Shown: in pieces, positions 1 through 6,319 of the stretch | Layout of the letters: the number at the start of each line of letters is the position of its first letter | Position numbering within the stretch: position 1 is the stretch's first letter | NCBI GenBank assembly: GCA_009704225.1 | Contig: WLEN01000036.1 | Coordinates: 1 to 7,177 of the forward strand | From: Actinomycetota bacterium | GTDB taxonomy: Bacteria; Actinomycetota; Actinomycetes; Actinomycetales; Microbacteriaceae | Length of the DNA stretch: 7,177 bases | Reading direction: 5' to 3' | The notes under the pieces: generated by a model | The model's input: the letters and a program-made list of their open reading frames with translations, nothing else | Told to the model about the DNA's origin: nothing | Databases searched by the model: none | Made by a program: the position numbers and the translations under genes

Positions 1-651
1 CTCTGGGTTGGTGGCGACTTCGTGACCGACGGTAAGAACTGGGGCGAGTGGGTCAAGGCCAACTTCCCCGACGGTGCAAACATCTTGTTCTTGTCAGGTC
101 CGGCTGGAAACAGCCAGGGTGTCGACGAGCGCACGGGCTTTGAATCCGTTCTCGGTGACGGAACCGGTATCTACAAGTACATCGGTGAGCAGCCCTTCGA
201 AGTTACCAACTGGGATGCAGCACTCACTCAGAAGGTACTCACCGCCGCCATCGCAAAATACGACCAGATCGACGTGATCATGTCTGACTTCGGTCCGGTT
301 ATGGTCTCGTCGCTTGGTGAGTTCACCAAGAGTGGCCGTTCAATTCCTGCACTCGCAACGTCGGATGGAAACATCCTTGGTTGCTTCTACGAAGACAACA
401 AGGACGCCAACCCCGACTTCAAGTTGATGACCGTTGCTACGGGTAACGACCACGTGCGTCTTGCAGTTCAGCACGCTGTTGCCCTCGCAACCGGTGGTGT
501 CGTTCCTACGGCCACCGCCTTCGCTGGACCGGTGTTCGAGGACTCCACGTCAACGGACAAGCCTGTACAGTGCAACCGCGACATCGACCCCTGGACCTTC
601 CTCTCAGCTCAGCTGAGCGGCGAGGCCCAGCAGGCGTTGCTCGGTCAGTAA
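1..651 (+). CDS. Sugar ABC transporter substrate-binding protein, C-terminal part (5' end outside window)
   Basis: The frame is open to the left edge, so the start lies outside the window; 216 residues are visible. The GTG at position 22 is an internal valine, not a start. The sequence resembles the second half of the ribose/galactose-type binding proteins (Periplasmic_binding_4 fold). It has a strand-loop like GPAGNSQGVDERTGF near residues 33-47, a motif of the SGPAGN type common in this family, then alternating helix-strand segments such as DVIMSDFGP. Two cysteines (in NILGCFYE and VQCNRD) might form a disulfide; this is a guess. The protein would capture the substrate outside the membrane and deliver it to the fused ATPase-permease encoded 94 bp downstream. 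The gene ends with tandem in-frame stops (TAA TAG). The missing N-terminus should carry a signal peptide. The substrate cannot be read from this part. Confidence 0.85.
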   Translation, partial: LWVGGDFVTDGKNWGEWVKANFPDGANILFLSGPAGNSQGVDERTGFESVLGDGTGIYKYIGEQPFEVTNWDAALTQKVLTAAIAKYDQIDVIMSDFGPVMVSSLGEFTKSGRSIPALATSDGNILGCFYEDNKDANPDFKLMTVATGNDHVRLAVQHAVALATGGVVPTATAFAGPVFEDSTSTDKPVQCNRDIDPWTFLSAQLSGEAQQALLGQ

Positions 652-673
652 TAGGCTCCAACAGTAATGACGG

Positions 674-709
674 GCACTGGGCCGGCTTAGCGATAAGTCG
701 GCCCAGTGC
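674..709 (+). promoter_or_regulatory. Long intercistronic hairpin between binding-protein and transporter genes
   Basis: Arms 674-689 and 694-709 pair over 16 consecutive positions, with one G-U pair (685/698), around a GCGA tetraloop of the GNRA class at 690-693. No T-run follows (the next bases are accatctc), so this is not a classical intrinsic terminator. It starts 22 bp after the stop of the binding-protein gene and ends 36 bp before the next start. In other binding-protein operons such hairpins protect the upstream mRNA from 3' exonucleases and let the binding protein be made in excess over the membrane components. That role is inferred here from position and shape. A partial terminator or attenuator is the alternative. 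Confidence 0.75.
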
Positions 710-733
710 ACCATCTCAACCAATAGAAATACC

Positions 734-738
734 AGGAG
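734..738 (+). promoter_or_regulatory. Ribosome binding site deciding the GTG start at 746
   Basis: AGGAG lies 7 nt before the GTG at 746. This supports that start over the in-frame ATG at 776, which has no comparable site at the right distance. Confidence 0.75.
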
Positions 739-745
739 AAGCAGA

Positions 746-3259
746 GTGGCTCAGAGCAAATCGGACAACGTGGTTATGGAACTGCGTGGGATCTCCAAGG
801 ATTACTCGGGCGTGCCCGCCCTGACAGATGTAAGCCTGCAGATCAAGGCCGGGGAAGTTCACGCACTACTTGGCGAAAACGGTGCGGGTAAGTCGACCCT
901 GATGAATGTTGCCTCGGGAACCGTTGCCCCGTCTCAAGGCGACCTCATCGTTCTTGGAGAGCGATACGACGCTCTCACGCCTGCTCTGGCCAACAAACTC
1001 GGCATTGCCATCGTTCACCAACATCCAGCCGTGTTGAATGACCTCACCGTGTTGGAAAACTTGCAAGTCGCTCTGCCCAGTTCCATTTTTGCCGGTCGTG
1101 CTGCCGAAACAGTCGGAGCTGAGCTTCTCGAGCGGGTCGGGCTGAAGATATCGCTGAATCTGCGTGTCGAAGACCTGACTATTGCACAAAAGCACTTGCT
1201 TGAAATTGCAAAAGCATTGGCAACAGCGCCCAAAATTTTGGTTCTCGATGAGCCAACCGCCGCACTCGGCCAGGACTCCGTGGAACTTCTGTTCCAACTC
1301 ATCGCCAAGGAAATCGCAAAGAAAACCGCTGTGATTTACATCACCCACCGACTTGCGGAAGTTCGCCAACTTGCCGACATTGTTACGGTGCTACGCGACG
1401 GACTGCTCAGGACTACTTCGCCGATCAACAAGATCACCGATGCTGAACTTCTGGCTCAGATCGTCGGCCGAGAACTAAAATCCACTTTCCCCGCCAAGCG
1501 CCCCGAACCCTCTGGCGTCAAACCAAACCTTGTGGTCACGGGTCTAACGGGAAACGGCTTCACGGATGTCAGCATCCAATCATTCCCGGGGCAAATCATC
1601 GGTATTGCCGGCGTCATCGGAAACGGTCAGTCGCAATTCTTGAAGGCGTTATCCGGTCAAGCAGAATTCACTGGTTCCATCGAAATTAACGGTGAATCCA
1701 AAACCGCACGACAACTCAACGGTAAGGCGGCACTCATGCCGGCCGACCGCCAGCGCGAGGGTGTCATGATGCGTATGTCGGTTCGAGAGAACTCGGCCCT
1801 GTCGTCGCTGAAAAAGTTCAAACAATTTGGACTCTTGAGCCGCAAAAAGGAAGTCACCGAAGTCCATGACACTCTCAGTTCGCTGTCCATCAAGGCACCG
1901 AGCCTCGAGGCGCCAGTTTCCGCACTGTCCGGTGGAAACCAGCAAAAAGTGGTCATGGCGCGTGCTCTGTTGTCGAACCCAGTCATGATTCTGGCAGATG
2001 AGCCGACTCAGGGCGTCGACGTCGGTGCCCGTTTAGAACTTTACGATATCTTGCGTAAGGCATCGGCGGATGGAATTCCTGTGGTGGTTGCGTCATCAGA
2101 CGCCAAGGAACTAGAAGGTCTCTGTGACACCGTGTACGTGTTGTCACGTGGACAGGTCGTCAAAACCCTGCACGACGGTGAAAACCGTGAAGAGGCGATG
2201 ATCGAGGCCGCCGTTACCTCAACCACCAAGGTGATTCGACTGGAACGTGAAGTTCGCGAACAGAAGTTGGGGAGCGAAACGTTTGTCGAAAAGTTCCGCC
2301 GATTCCTTCGAGGCGACTATGCGCCGCCCGTCATGCTCGCCCTGGTGATGATCGCCGTGGCCGCAATAATCTTGCCGGGTAGCTCAACGTACCTCGGTGA
2401 CTTCAACATCAAATCAATGTTGCTACTCGTCAGTGTGCTTGCTTTTGTCGGCATTGGTCAAACAACGGTCATGATGACCGGCGGTATTGATTTGTCTACC
2501 GGTCCGTTGGCTGGGTTCTTGGTGGTCATCGCCTCTTTCTACATGAATGACGATTCTCCCCTTACCGCGGTGGTCATGGGGCTCGCGACGATGGCGCTAG
2601 TGGCGGCATTAGTCGGTTTGATAAACAGTTCCTTGATTAGGTTCGTGAAATTCACGGCAATTGCCGCAACCCTGACGACGTACATTGCCATCGGAGGTTT
2701 CGCTTTCATTTTGCGCCCCGAGCCGGGAGGTCTCATCAGCCAGGCTATCGCCGAGTCGATGAAATCAACGCTCGGACCGATCCCGTACGTATTCGTCGCC
2801 GCTGCGATCGCGGCAGTTGGAATGGAGTACCTGCTCCGAAAGTCTCGCTGGGGTTGGAATCTGCGTGCGGTTGGTTCAAATGAAGAGTCCGCCCGCAAAA
2901 TCGGAATCAACGTCAATCGCACGATAATCGGGGCATACGTTGTTTCCTCGTTGTTCGTCTTCGTGGGATCGATTCTTCTCGCTATCCAACTGGGCATCGG
3001 TGACGCTACTCAAGGTGTTACGTACACCCTGACGGGAATTACTGCGGTTGTCCTCGGTGGAACCTCATTGATGGGCGGACGTGGAACCTACATCGGTACG
3101 TTGATGGGTTCCGTTTTGCTCATTCAGGTGCTCAACGCCACCGTGTTCCTCGATCTCGACCAAAAATGGCAGTACTGGCTGCAGTCGGGACTCATCCTGA
3201 TAGCAGCAATCGTCTACAGCGTTGCACGTGCACGAAAGACACGCCTCAAAAGGGCGTAG
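746..3259 (+). CDS. Fused sugar ABC transporter: tandem ATPase (RbsA-type) plus permease (RbsC-type)
   Basis: This 837-residue single chain would energise and form the membrane channel for sugar-type import. Residues 1-240 are cassette 1: Walker A GENGAGKST (43-51), degenerate signature LTIAQ (144-148), Walker B ILVLDEP (164-170) and switch H201. Residues about 260-490 are cassette 2: degenerate Walker A GVIGNGQSQ (289-297, no lysine), good signature LSGGN (394-398), Walker B ILADEP (415-420), and serine instead of histidine at the switch (VASSD). A charged linker (about 490-525) leads into a BPD_transp_2 permease with roughly 8-10 hydrophobic segments. The permease carries TGGIDLSTG (578-586), AVGSNEESARKIGINV and LGGTSLMGGRGTYIGTLMG. 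RbsA (about 500 residues) and RbsC (about 320) are normally separate proteins; the length here equals their sum. No stop or frame break separates the halves, and I see no internal ribosome binding site near in-frame M530. The gene probably shares an operon with the binding-protein gene. Confidence 0.93.
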   Translation: MAQSKSDNVVMELRGISKDYSGVPALTDVSLQIKAGEVHALLGENGAGKSTLMNVASGTVAPSQGDLIVLGERYDALTPALANKLGIAIVHQHPAVLNDLTVLENLQVALPSSIFAGRAAETVGAELLERVGLKISLNLRVEDLTIAQKHLLEIAKALATAPKILVLDEPTAALGQDSVELLFQLIAKEIAKKTAVIYITHRLAEVRQLADIVTVLRDGLLRTTSPINKITDAELLAQIVGRELKSTFPAKRPEPSGVKPNLVVTGLTGNGFTDVSIQSFPGQIIGIAGVIGNGQSQFLKALSGQAEFTGSIEINGESKTARQLNGKAALMPADRQREGVMMRMSVRENSALSSLKKFKQFGLLSRKKEVTEVHDTLSSLSIKAPSLEAPVSALSGGNQQKVVMARALLSNPVMILADEPTQGVDVGARLELYDILRKASADGIPVVVASSDAKELEGLCDTVYVLSRGQVVKTLHDGENREEAMIEAAVTSTTKVIRLEREVREQKLGSETFVEKFRRFLRGDYAPPVMLALVMIAVAAIILPGSSTYLGDFNIKSMLLLVSVLAFVGIGQTTVMMTGGIDLSTGPLAGFLVVIASFYMNDDSPLTAVVMGLATMALVAALVGLINSSLIRFVKFTAIAATLTTYIAIGGFAFILRPEPGGLISQAIAESMKSTLGPIPYVFVAAAIAAVGMEYLLRKSRWGWNLRAVGSNEESARKIGINVNRTIIGAYVVSSLFVFVGSILLAIQLGIGDATQGVTYTLTGITAVVLGGTSLMGGRGTYIGTLMGSVLLIQVLNATVFLDLDQKWQYWLQSGLILIAAIVYSVARARKTRLKRA

Positions 3260-3275
3260 CCGCCGTAGTTTGTGC

Positions 3276-3303
3276 ATCGGGGTTCTCGAAAGAGAGCCCC
3301 GAT
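3276..3303 (+). terminator. Rho-independent-type terminator after the transporter gene
   Basis: Arms 3276-3287 and 3292-3303 pair over 12 bp, with one G-U pair (3283/3296) and a GAAA tetraloop. It begins 16 bp after the transporter stop. On the + strand it is followed by a short, weak T-rich run (tttacgtt). On the - strand the bases after the hairpin are not T-rich, so termination of the convergent dehydrogenase transcript is less certain, although the stem could serve both genes. Confidence 0.75.
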
Positions 3304-3322
3304 TTACGTTCAGAGAAATTGT

Positions 3323-4204
3323 CTAGCGAATCTTCTTTTGCCGCGTCAATTCGGCGACGGCAGACCAGTCAAGGTCTTTGATGTCTGGGTCTACGAGTGC
3401 CTGCTCAAACAATTGATGAAGCACGGTGGCCACCGGAAGCGTGAGTCCCAAGCTTGTCGCTGCATCCTCAACAAGCTTCACGTCCTTGAGGCCGAGTGCC
3501 ATCGAGAATCCGCGCGGTGTATATGCGCGATTGACAATCATTGGGCCATATCCGGCGTACGCGGAACCTGTGAACGCTGTGTGCGTCAAAATTTCCATGA
3601 AGGTGTTCGCGTCGACTCCAGCGGATTCCACCAATGCCACCGACTCTCCAATGGCCTGGAGTGCATGAATCAAGTTGTAATTAACGCCTAGTTTGACGAA
3701 ATTTGATTTGGCGTGGTCTTCACCAACATTCCAATGCTGAGCAGCGACCTTGTCGAAAATCACTCCGGCGGCTTCGATGTCCTCGGCTTTCCCCGCCGCG
3801 ACGACAAGCAGCTTGCCGCTAGTGATTGCGATGGGACGGCCGAGTACAGGCGCCGCAATGTACCCAATTCCGTGCTTGCTGTGACGTTCGGCCAGCGTCT
3901 CTGACGCAGCCGGGCTCAACGTAGACATATTGATGTGGATCGCTCCGGGCTCGGCTTTCTCGAGGCGTTCGTCGCTGAAAACATCCAACGCTGCGTCATC
4001 ATTACTGAGCAATGACATGAAGAAGTCATTGTGCAGTGCCTCGGCTAATTCAACCTGTCGCGCACCTTTGCTGAGAAGCTCCTCGACGTCTTTAGCGGAG
4101 CGATTCCAGATATCAAGGTCGAAGCCCTGGTCGAGCAGTCGGTGCGCCATAGCCGTACCCATCGACCCAAGGCCGATGATCGAGACGCGAGTTTTTTCTG
4201 CCAC
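3323..4204 (-). CDS. NAD(P)-dependent oxidoreductase, 3-hydroxyisobutyrate dehydrogenase family
   Basis: This 293-residue protein has the usual length for the beta-hydroxyacid dehydrogenase family. The N-terminal Rossmann fold carries GLGSMG (11-16) for the dinucleotide. NMSTLSP (92-98) matches the substrate-side loop usually written D-S-S-T-x-x-P. The C-terminal helical domain has K171 in KLGVN followed by N175, the K-x-x-x-N catalytic pattern of the family. The segment after APV reads LGRPIAITSGKL, where classical 3-hydroxyisobutyrate or tartronate-semialdehyde enzymes have SGG and GAxxGTL, so the substrate may differ from those. The start is GTG, 3 nt after the stop of the EboE-like gene, so the two genes are cotranscribed and probably translationally coupled. 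I infer oxidation or reduction of a hydroxy acid or sugar-derived intermediate in the pathway of the neighbouring transporter. The exact substrate is unknown. Confidence 0.88.
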   Translation of the reverse strand: MAEKTRVSIIGLGSMGTAMAHRLLDQGFDLDIWNRSAKDVEELLSKGARQVELAEALHNDFFMSLLSNDDAALDVFSDERLEKAEPGAIHINMSTLSPAASETLAERHSKHGIGYIAAPVLGRPIAITSGKLLVVAAGKAEDIEAAGVIFDKVAAQHWNVGEDHAKSNFVKLGVNYNLIHALQAIGESVALVESAGVDANTFMEILTHTAFTGSAYAGYGPMIVNRAYTPRGFSMALGLKDVKLVEDAATSLGLTLPVATVLHQLFEQALVDPDIKDLDWSAVAELTRQKKIR

Positions 4205-4207
4205 GAG

Positions 4208-5407
4208 CTATCCCATCAATTCATTGCGAACAAATTCAAGTTCCCGACTGACGTACTCAATAATGTCGCCGGTTTTCAGTTCTGGAGGTAAAACATCCCA
4301 CGTGTAGGTTTCGATTTCCAGGTGATCCGAAAGCGGGGTTGCACGGTGCATGGCGAGAGCCTCTTGGACTCCAAAGCGAGTGGTGCGAAACGGACCGAGC
4401 TCTTCGAGGAATACGGGCACATGAAAGTGCGTGCGCATCTCACTGGGGACCGGATTTGCCTCGTATGCGTCGAGCGCCTCGCCAAGGTTCAAGAACTTGG
4501 TGATCGTGCCGTCTTGCTTAAGTGATGTCTGGCTGAGGTAAATCGTGTCCGTGAAGCGCCGAAGCGCTTCAATCTTGTCGTGCGTGAGTTCTTCAACCCA
4601 CAACGATGACGCTTCTTGAAGTTTGAAGATTGGAATGCCGGCGCCAACTATTTTGTTTAGTGAGTCCGTGATGTTTTCGAAACCAACTGACTGATGGCCA
4701 ATATCAAAAACAATTCCCAGGTAGCGGCGAACTGCGCCCTCGGCTTCACTCAACGGAATGTTGGCGACCTCAGCCAACTCGCTGATACCGGCGTGTGAAT
4801 AGACGCGACCCGCGAACCACTCAATCGTTTCGTCCGTCGTTTCAAGATAGCAAGCGGGTTCCGGTTCAATCGCAAGTTTGACTCGGCGCCCAGTGCGCTC
4901 TTCAAGTTCGAGCAAGTGAGCGACGACCCGGAACACGTTGCGCGTGAACTTCGCAATATATGCCTCTCCGGCGACATTTGGCTTGAATGCGAGGGGCGCC
5001 GTCTGTATTGACGGATTCACATCGGCCGGCGAAATCTCGGCCAAAATGTCGGCAATCGAGTTGGTGTAATTCACGCGGTCATCGGTGGTCCAGTCCGGCT
5101 CGTAAACCCGCTCCATCACCAACTCGCCCTTGAACGGGCCGTACGGGAAGGCGTTCACCGTGTAAACGTAGAGGTCCTCCTTCGCAAGGAACTCGGCAAG
5201 TGACGCGCGTTCCGCGGGATTTTCGGTGAGGGTTTTAGCTGATGACGCTGAAATACGCAGGGAAACCGCAAATGGATCATTCGGAGAGATTCGCTTTTTG
5301 ACCTGCGGGACGAACTCACGAAGGCTGGCGTTCATCTCGGCCCATGTGTCGCCGAGGTGGACCAGGGTCGAATAACCGAGGTGGCCTAAGCCATTGTTGA
5401 GTTTCAT
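4208..5407 (-). CDS. eboE: EboE-family TIM-barrel protein (sugar phosphate isomerase-like)
   Basis: With the ATG at 5407 the protein has 399 residues, close to family length, and begins MKLNNGLGHLGYSTLVHLGDTW, which matches the EboE-type N-terminus (GHLxYCTNxHxGExW). Other family-like stretches are NAFPYG (85-90), ERVYEPDWT (99-107), IEPEP (180-184), FDIGHQSVGFE (234-244), HFHVPVF (327-333) and ETYTWDVLP (366-374). The fold is that of xylose-isomerase-like barrels, where Glu, Asp and His residues bind a divalent metal; E181, D235, H238 and H327/H329 are candidates. From memory, EboE proteins have cysteine in the DxCHxAVxFE stretch; here it is glycine. A longer in-frame start at 5572 would overlap the divergent regulator and lacks family similarity. 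In ebo clusters EboE takes part in metabolite export or processing with EboA-D and EboF. None of those is visible here, so a catabolic isomerase or epimerase role beside a sugar importer is plausible but inferred. Confidence 0.82.
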   Translation of the reverse strand: MKLNNGLGHLGYSTLVHLGDTWAEMNASLREFVPQVKKRISPNDPFAVSLRISASSAKTLTENPAERASLAEFLAKEDLYVYTVNAFPYGPFKGELVMERVYEPDWTTDDRVNYTNSIADILAEISPADVNPSIQTAPLAFKPNVAGEAYIAKFTRNVFRVVAHLLELEERTGRRVKLAIEPEPACYLETTDETIEWFAGRVYSHAGISELAEVANIPLSEAEGAVRRYLGIVFDIGHQSVGFENITDSLNKIVGAGIPIFKLQEASSLWVEELTHDKIEALRRFTDTIYLSQTSLKQDGTITKFLNLGEALDAYEANPVPSEMRTHFHVPVFLEELGPFRTTRFGVQEALAMHRATPLSDHLEIETYTWDVLPPELKTGDIIEYVSRELEFVRNELMG

Positions 5408-5411
5408 GAAG

Positions 5412-5418
5412 CCTTCCC
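5412..5418 (-). promoter_or_regulatory. Ribosome binding site deciding the EboE start at 5407
   Basis: On the - strand GGGAAGG ends 4 nt before the ATG at 5407. Together with the family-like N-terminus it supports this start over the upstream in-frame candidate at 5572. Confidence 0.6.
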
Positions 5419-5530
5419 GCGCTGTCGTTAAATCAAGTTTATGTGCAGTTTGACTAAACACGAAGCGTGAATTTGACCACTTTTTGCCCATTTCATAAAC
5501 GAATAATGAATATTGGGTATCTTTTCTGTA

Positions 5531-5553
5531 AGGTGATGGTAAAACACCTGGTG
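5531..5553 (+). promoter_or_regulatory. Possible operator repeats in the regulator leader
   Basis: AGGTG (5531-5535) is inverted as CACCT (5545-5549). CACC and GGTG flank T5549 as a perfect 9-bp palindrome (5545-5553). GGTGAT occurs twice in direct orientation (5532-5537 and 5550-5555). These short repeats lie 31-53 bp before the regulator start. They suit an XRE-type autoregulatory site, but could be chance. Confidence 0.3.
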
Positions 5554-5572
5554 ATCGGGTGCCAGCGTACAA

Positions 5573-5578
5573 GAGGGG
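5573..5578 (+). promoter_or_regulatory. Ribosome binding site deciding the regulator start at 5584
   Basis: GAGGGG lies 5 nt before the ATG at 5584. The helix-turn-helix domain begins just after that ATG. The longer in-frame start at 5467 would add 39 residues unlike any domain and would consume the divergent promoter region. Confidence 0.7.
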
Positions 5579-5583
5579 ACTCG

Positions 5584-6309
5584 ATGCATTTCGCTATCGG
5601 TGAAGAGCTGCGTAGAGTTCGCCTTTCGCGCAAATTGAGCTTGAGAAACGTTGCTTCTGCGGTCGGTGTTTCCGCCAGCCTCCTCTCGCAGGTCGAAACT
5701 GGCAAGACGCAACCGTCGGTGTCCACTCTCTACGCATTGGTGAACCACCTCGGGGTTTCACTCGATGGGCTGATGAAGGGAATGAGCCAGTCAGATAGCA
5801 AAGCGGCTGACGACTCGGGTTACGAAGATGGGCACCACGGAATCGTGCAGCGCCGCAGCGAGAATCCACTTATTGAAATGGAAAACGGGGTGGTGTGGGA
5901 GCGTTTGGCCGACGGCGGACGTGACGATGCCGACCCACTCATGGTGACCTACGAACCGGGCAGTTCAAGTTCTGTTGAAGGCAAAATGATGCGCCACGAT
6001 GCCCTCGAGTACGGATTGATCATCGAAGGCACCTTGACTCTTCGAATCGAAAACGACGTGCACGAGATTTATCCAGGAGACTCATTCAGCTTCGATGCAA
6101 ACCGTTTGCACATGTTCGAAAACAATTCGGCTAAACCCGCGCGCGGGATTTGGTTTGTCATTGGCAGTAAGCATGGGGAAAATTTGGACCTCAGTAACCT
6201 CGGTCCTGCAAAATCTGCGACACCGTCACTGCCCGCGAAGTCTGCCGTCGATGTGCTGAATGCGATGGGCGACGCGAAAACACGCAAGTTAACGGGCCAG
6301 CGTTCTTAA
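5584..6309 (+). CDS. XRE-family transcriptional regulator with C-terminal cupin domain
   Basis: The protein is 241 residues from the ATG at 5584. Residues about 5-63 form an XRE-type helix-turn-helix: IGEELRRVRLSRKLSLRNVA, then AVGVSASLLSQVETGKTQPS, the family's typical turn and recognition helix, and LYALVNHLGVSLDGL. A polar, acidic linker (about 68-86) joins this to a cupin_2 barrel (about 115-195). The cupin motifs are HDALEYGLIIEGTL (H138, E142) and PGDSFSFDANRLHMF (H176), so a metal-bound or small-ligand pocket is possible. Regulators of this build often control a neighbouring catabolic gene set in response to a metabolite. This one is divergent from the EboE-dehydrogenase operon and is the most likely regulator of it, and perhaps of the transporter. 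Ligand and sign of regulation are unknown. It is somewhat longer than the usual roughly 180-200 residues, because of the linker and a 45-residue low-complexity tail. Confidence 0.9.
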   Translation: MHFAIGEELRRVRLSRKLSLRNVASAVGVSASLLSQVETGKTQPSVSTLYALVNHLGVSLDGLMKGMSQSDSKAADDSGYEDGHHGIVQRRSENPLIEMENGVVWERLADGGRDDADPLMVTYEPGSSSSVEGKMMRHDALEYGLIIEGTLTLRIENDVHEIYPGDSFSFDANRLHMFENNSAKPARGIWFVIGSKHGENLDLSNLGPAKSATPSLPAKSAVDVLNAMGDAKTRKLTGQRS

Positions 6310-6319
6310 TCGCTTCGCG

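Larger units (their letters stand above)
5408..5583. promoter_or_regulatory. Divergent promoter and operator region between the EboE-like and XRE-cupin genes
   Basis: The 176 bp between the two divergent starts must hold both promoters. On the + strand a TTGACC -35-like box (5473-5478) is followed after 16 nt by ATAAAC (5495-5500), a weak -10-like match. The area is A+T-rich compared with the genes. Possible protein-binding patterns are a direct repeat of TTTGAC (5449-5454 and 5472-5477) and the inverted repeat CACG-AAG-CGTG (5459-5469). I could not fix a convincing promoter for the - strand operon. Control of both directions by the adjacent XRE-cupin protein is an inference from gene order. 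Confidence 0.5.

Noticed and set aside
22..24. GTG at 22 as the start of the binding-protein gene
   Set aside because: The frame is open to the window edge, and the visible protein corresponds only to the second half of the family; this is an internal valine.
866..1369. 167-codon open frame antisense to the first ATPase cassette
   Set aside because: The sense strand has intact ABC motifs throughout; the antisense frame shows no recognisable domain and no ribosome binding site of note.
2539..2997. 152-codon - strand open frame opposite the permease part
   Set aside because: It is a shadow of the conserved membrane domain on the + strand.
3272..3691. 139-codon + strand open frame over the terminator and the dehydrogenase 3' end
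   Set aside because: It is antisense to a well-supported dehydrogenase gene and crosses the terminator hairpin; no domain is recognisable.
5408..5572. N-terminal extension of the EboE-like gene to position 5572
   Set aside because: It would overlap the divergent regulator's leader, adds 55 residues unlike the family, and a good ribosome binding site precedes the ATG at 5407.
5467..5583. N-terminal extension of the regulator to position 5467
   Set aside because: The helix-turn-helix begins right after the ATG at 5584, which has a GAGGGG site 5 nt upstream; the extension shows no domain.
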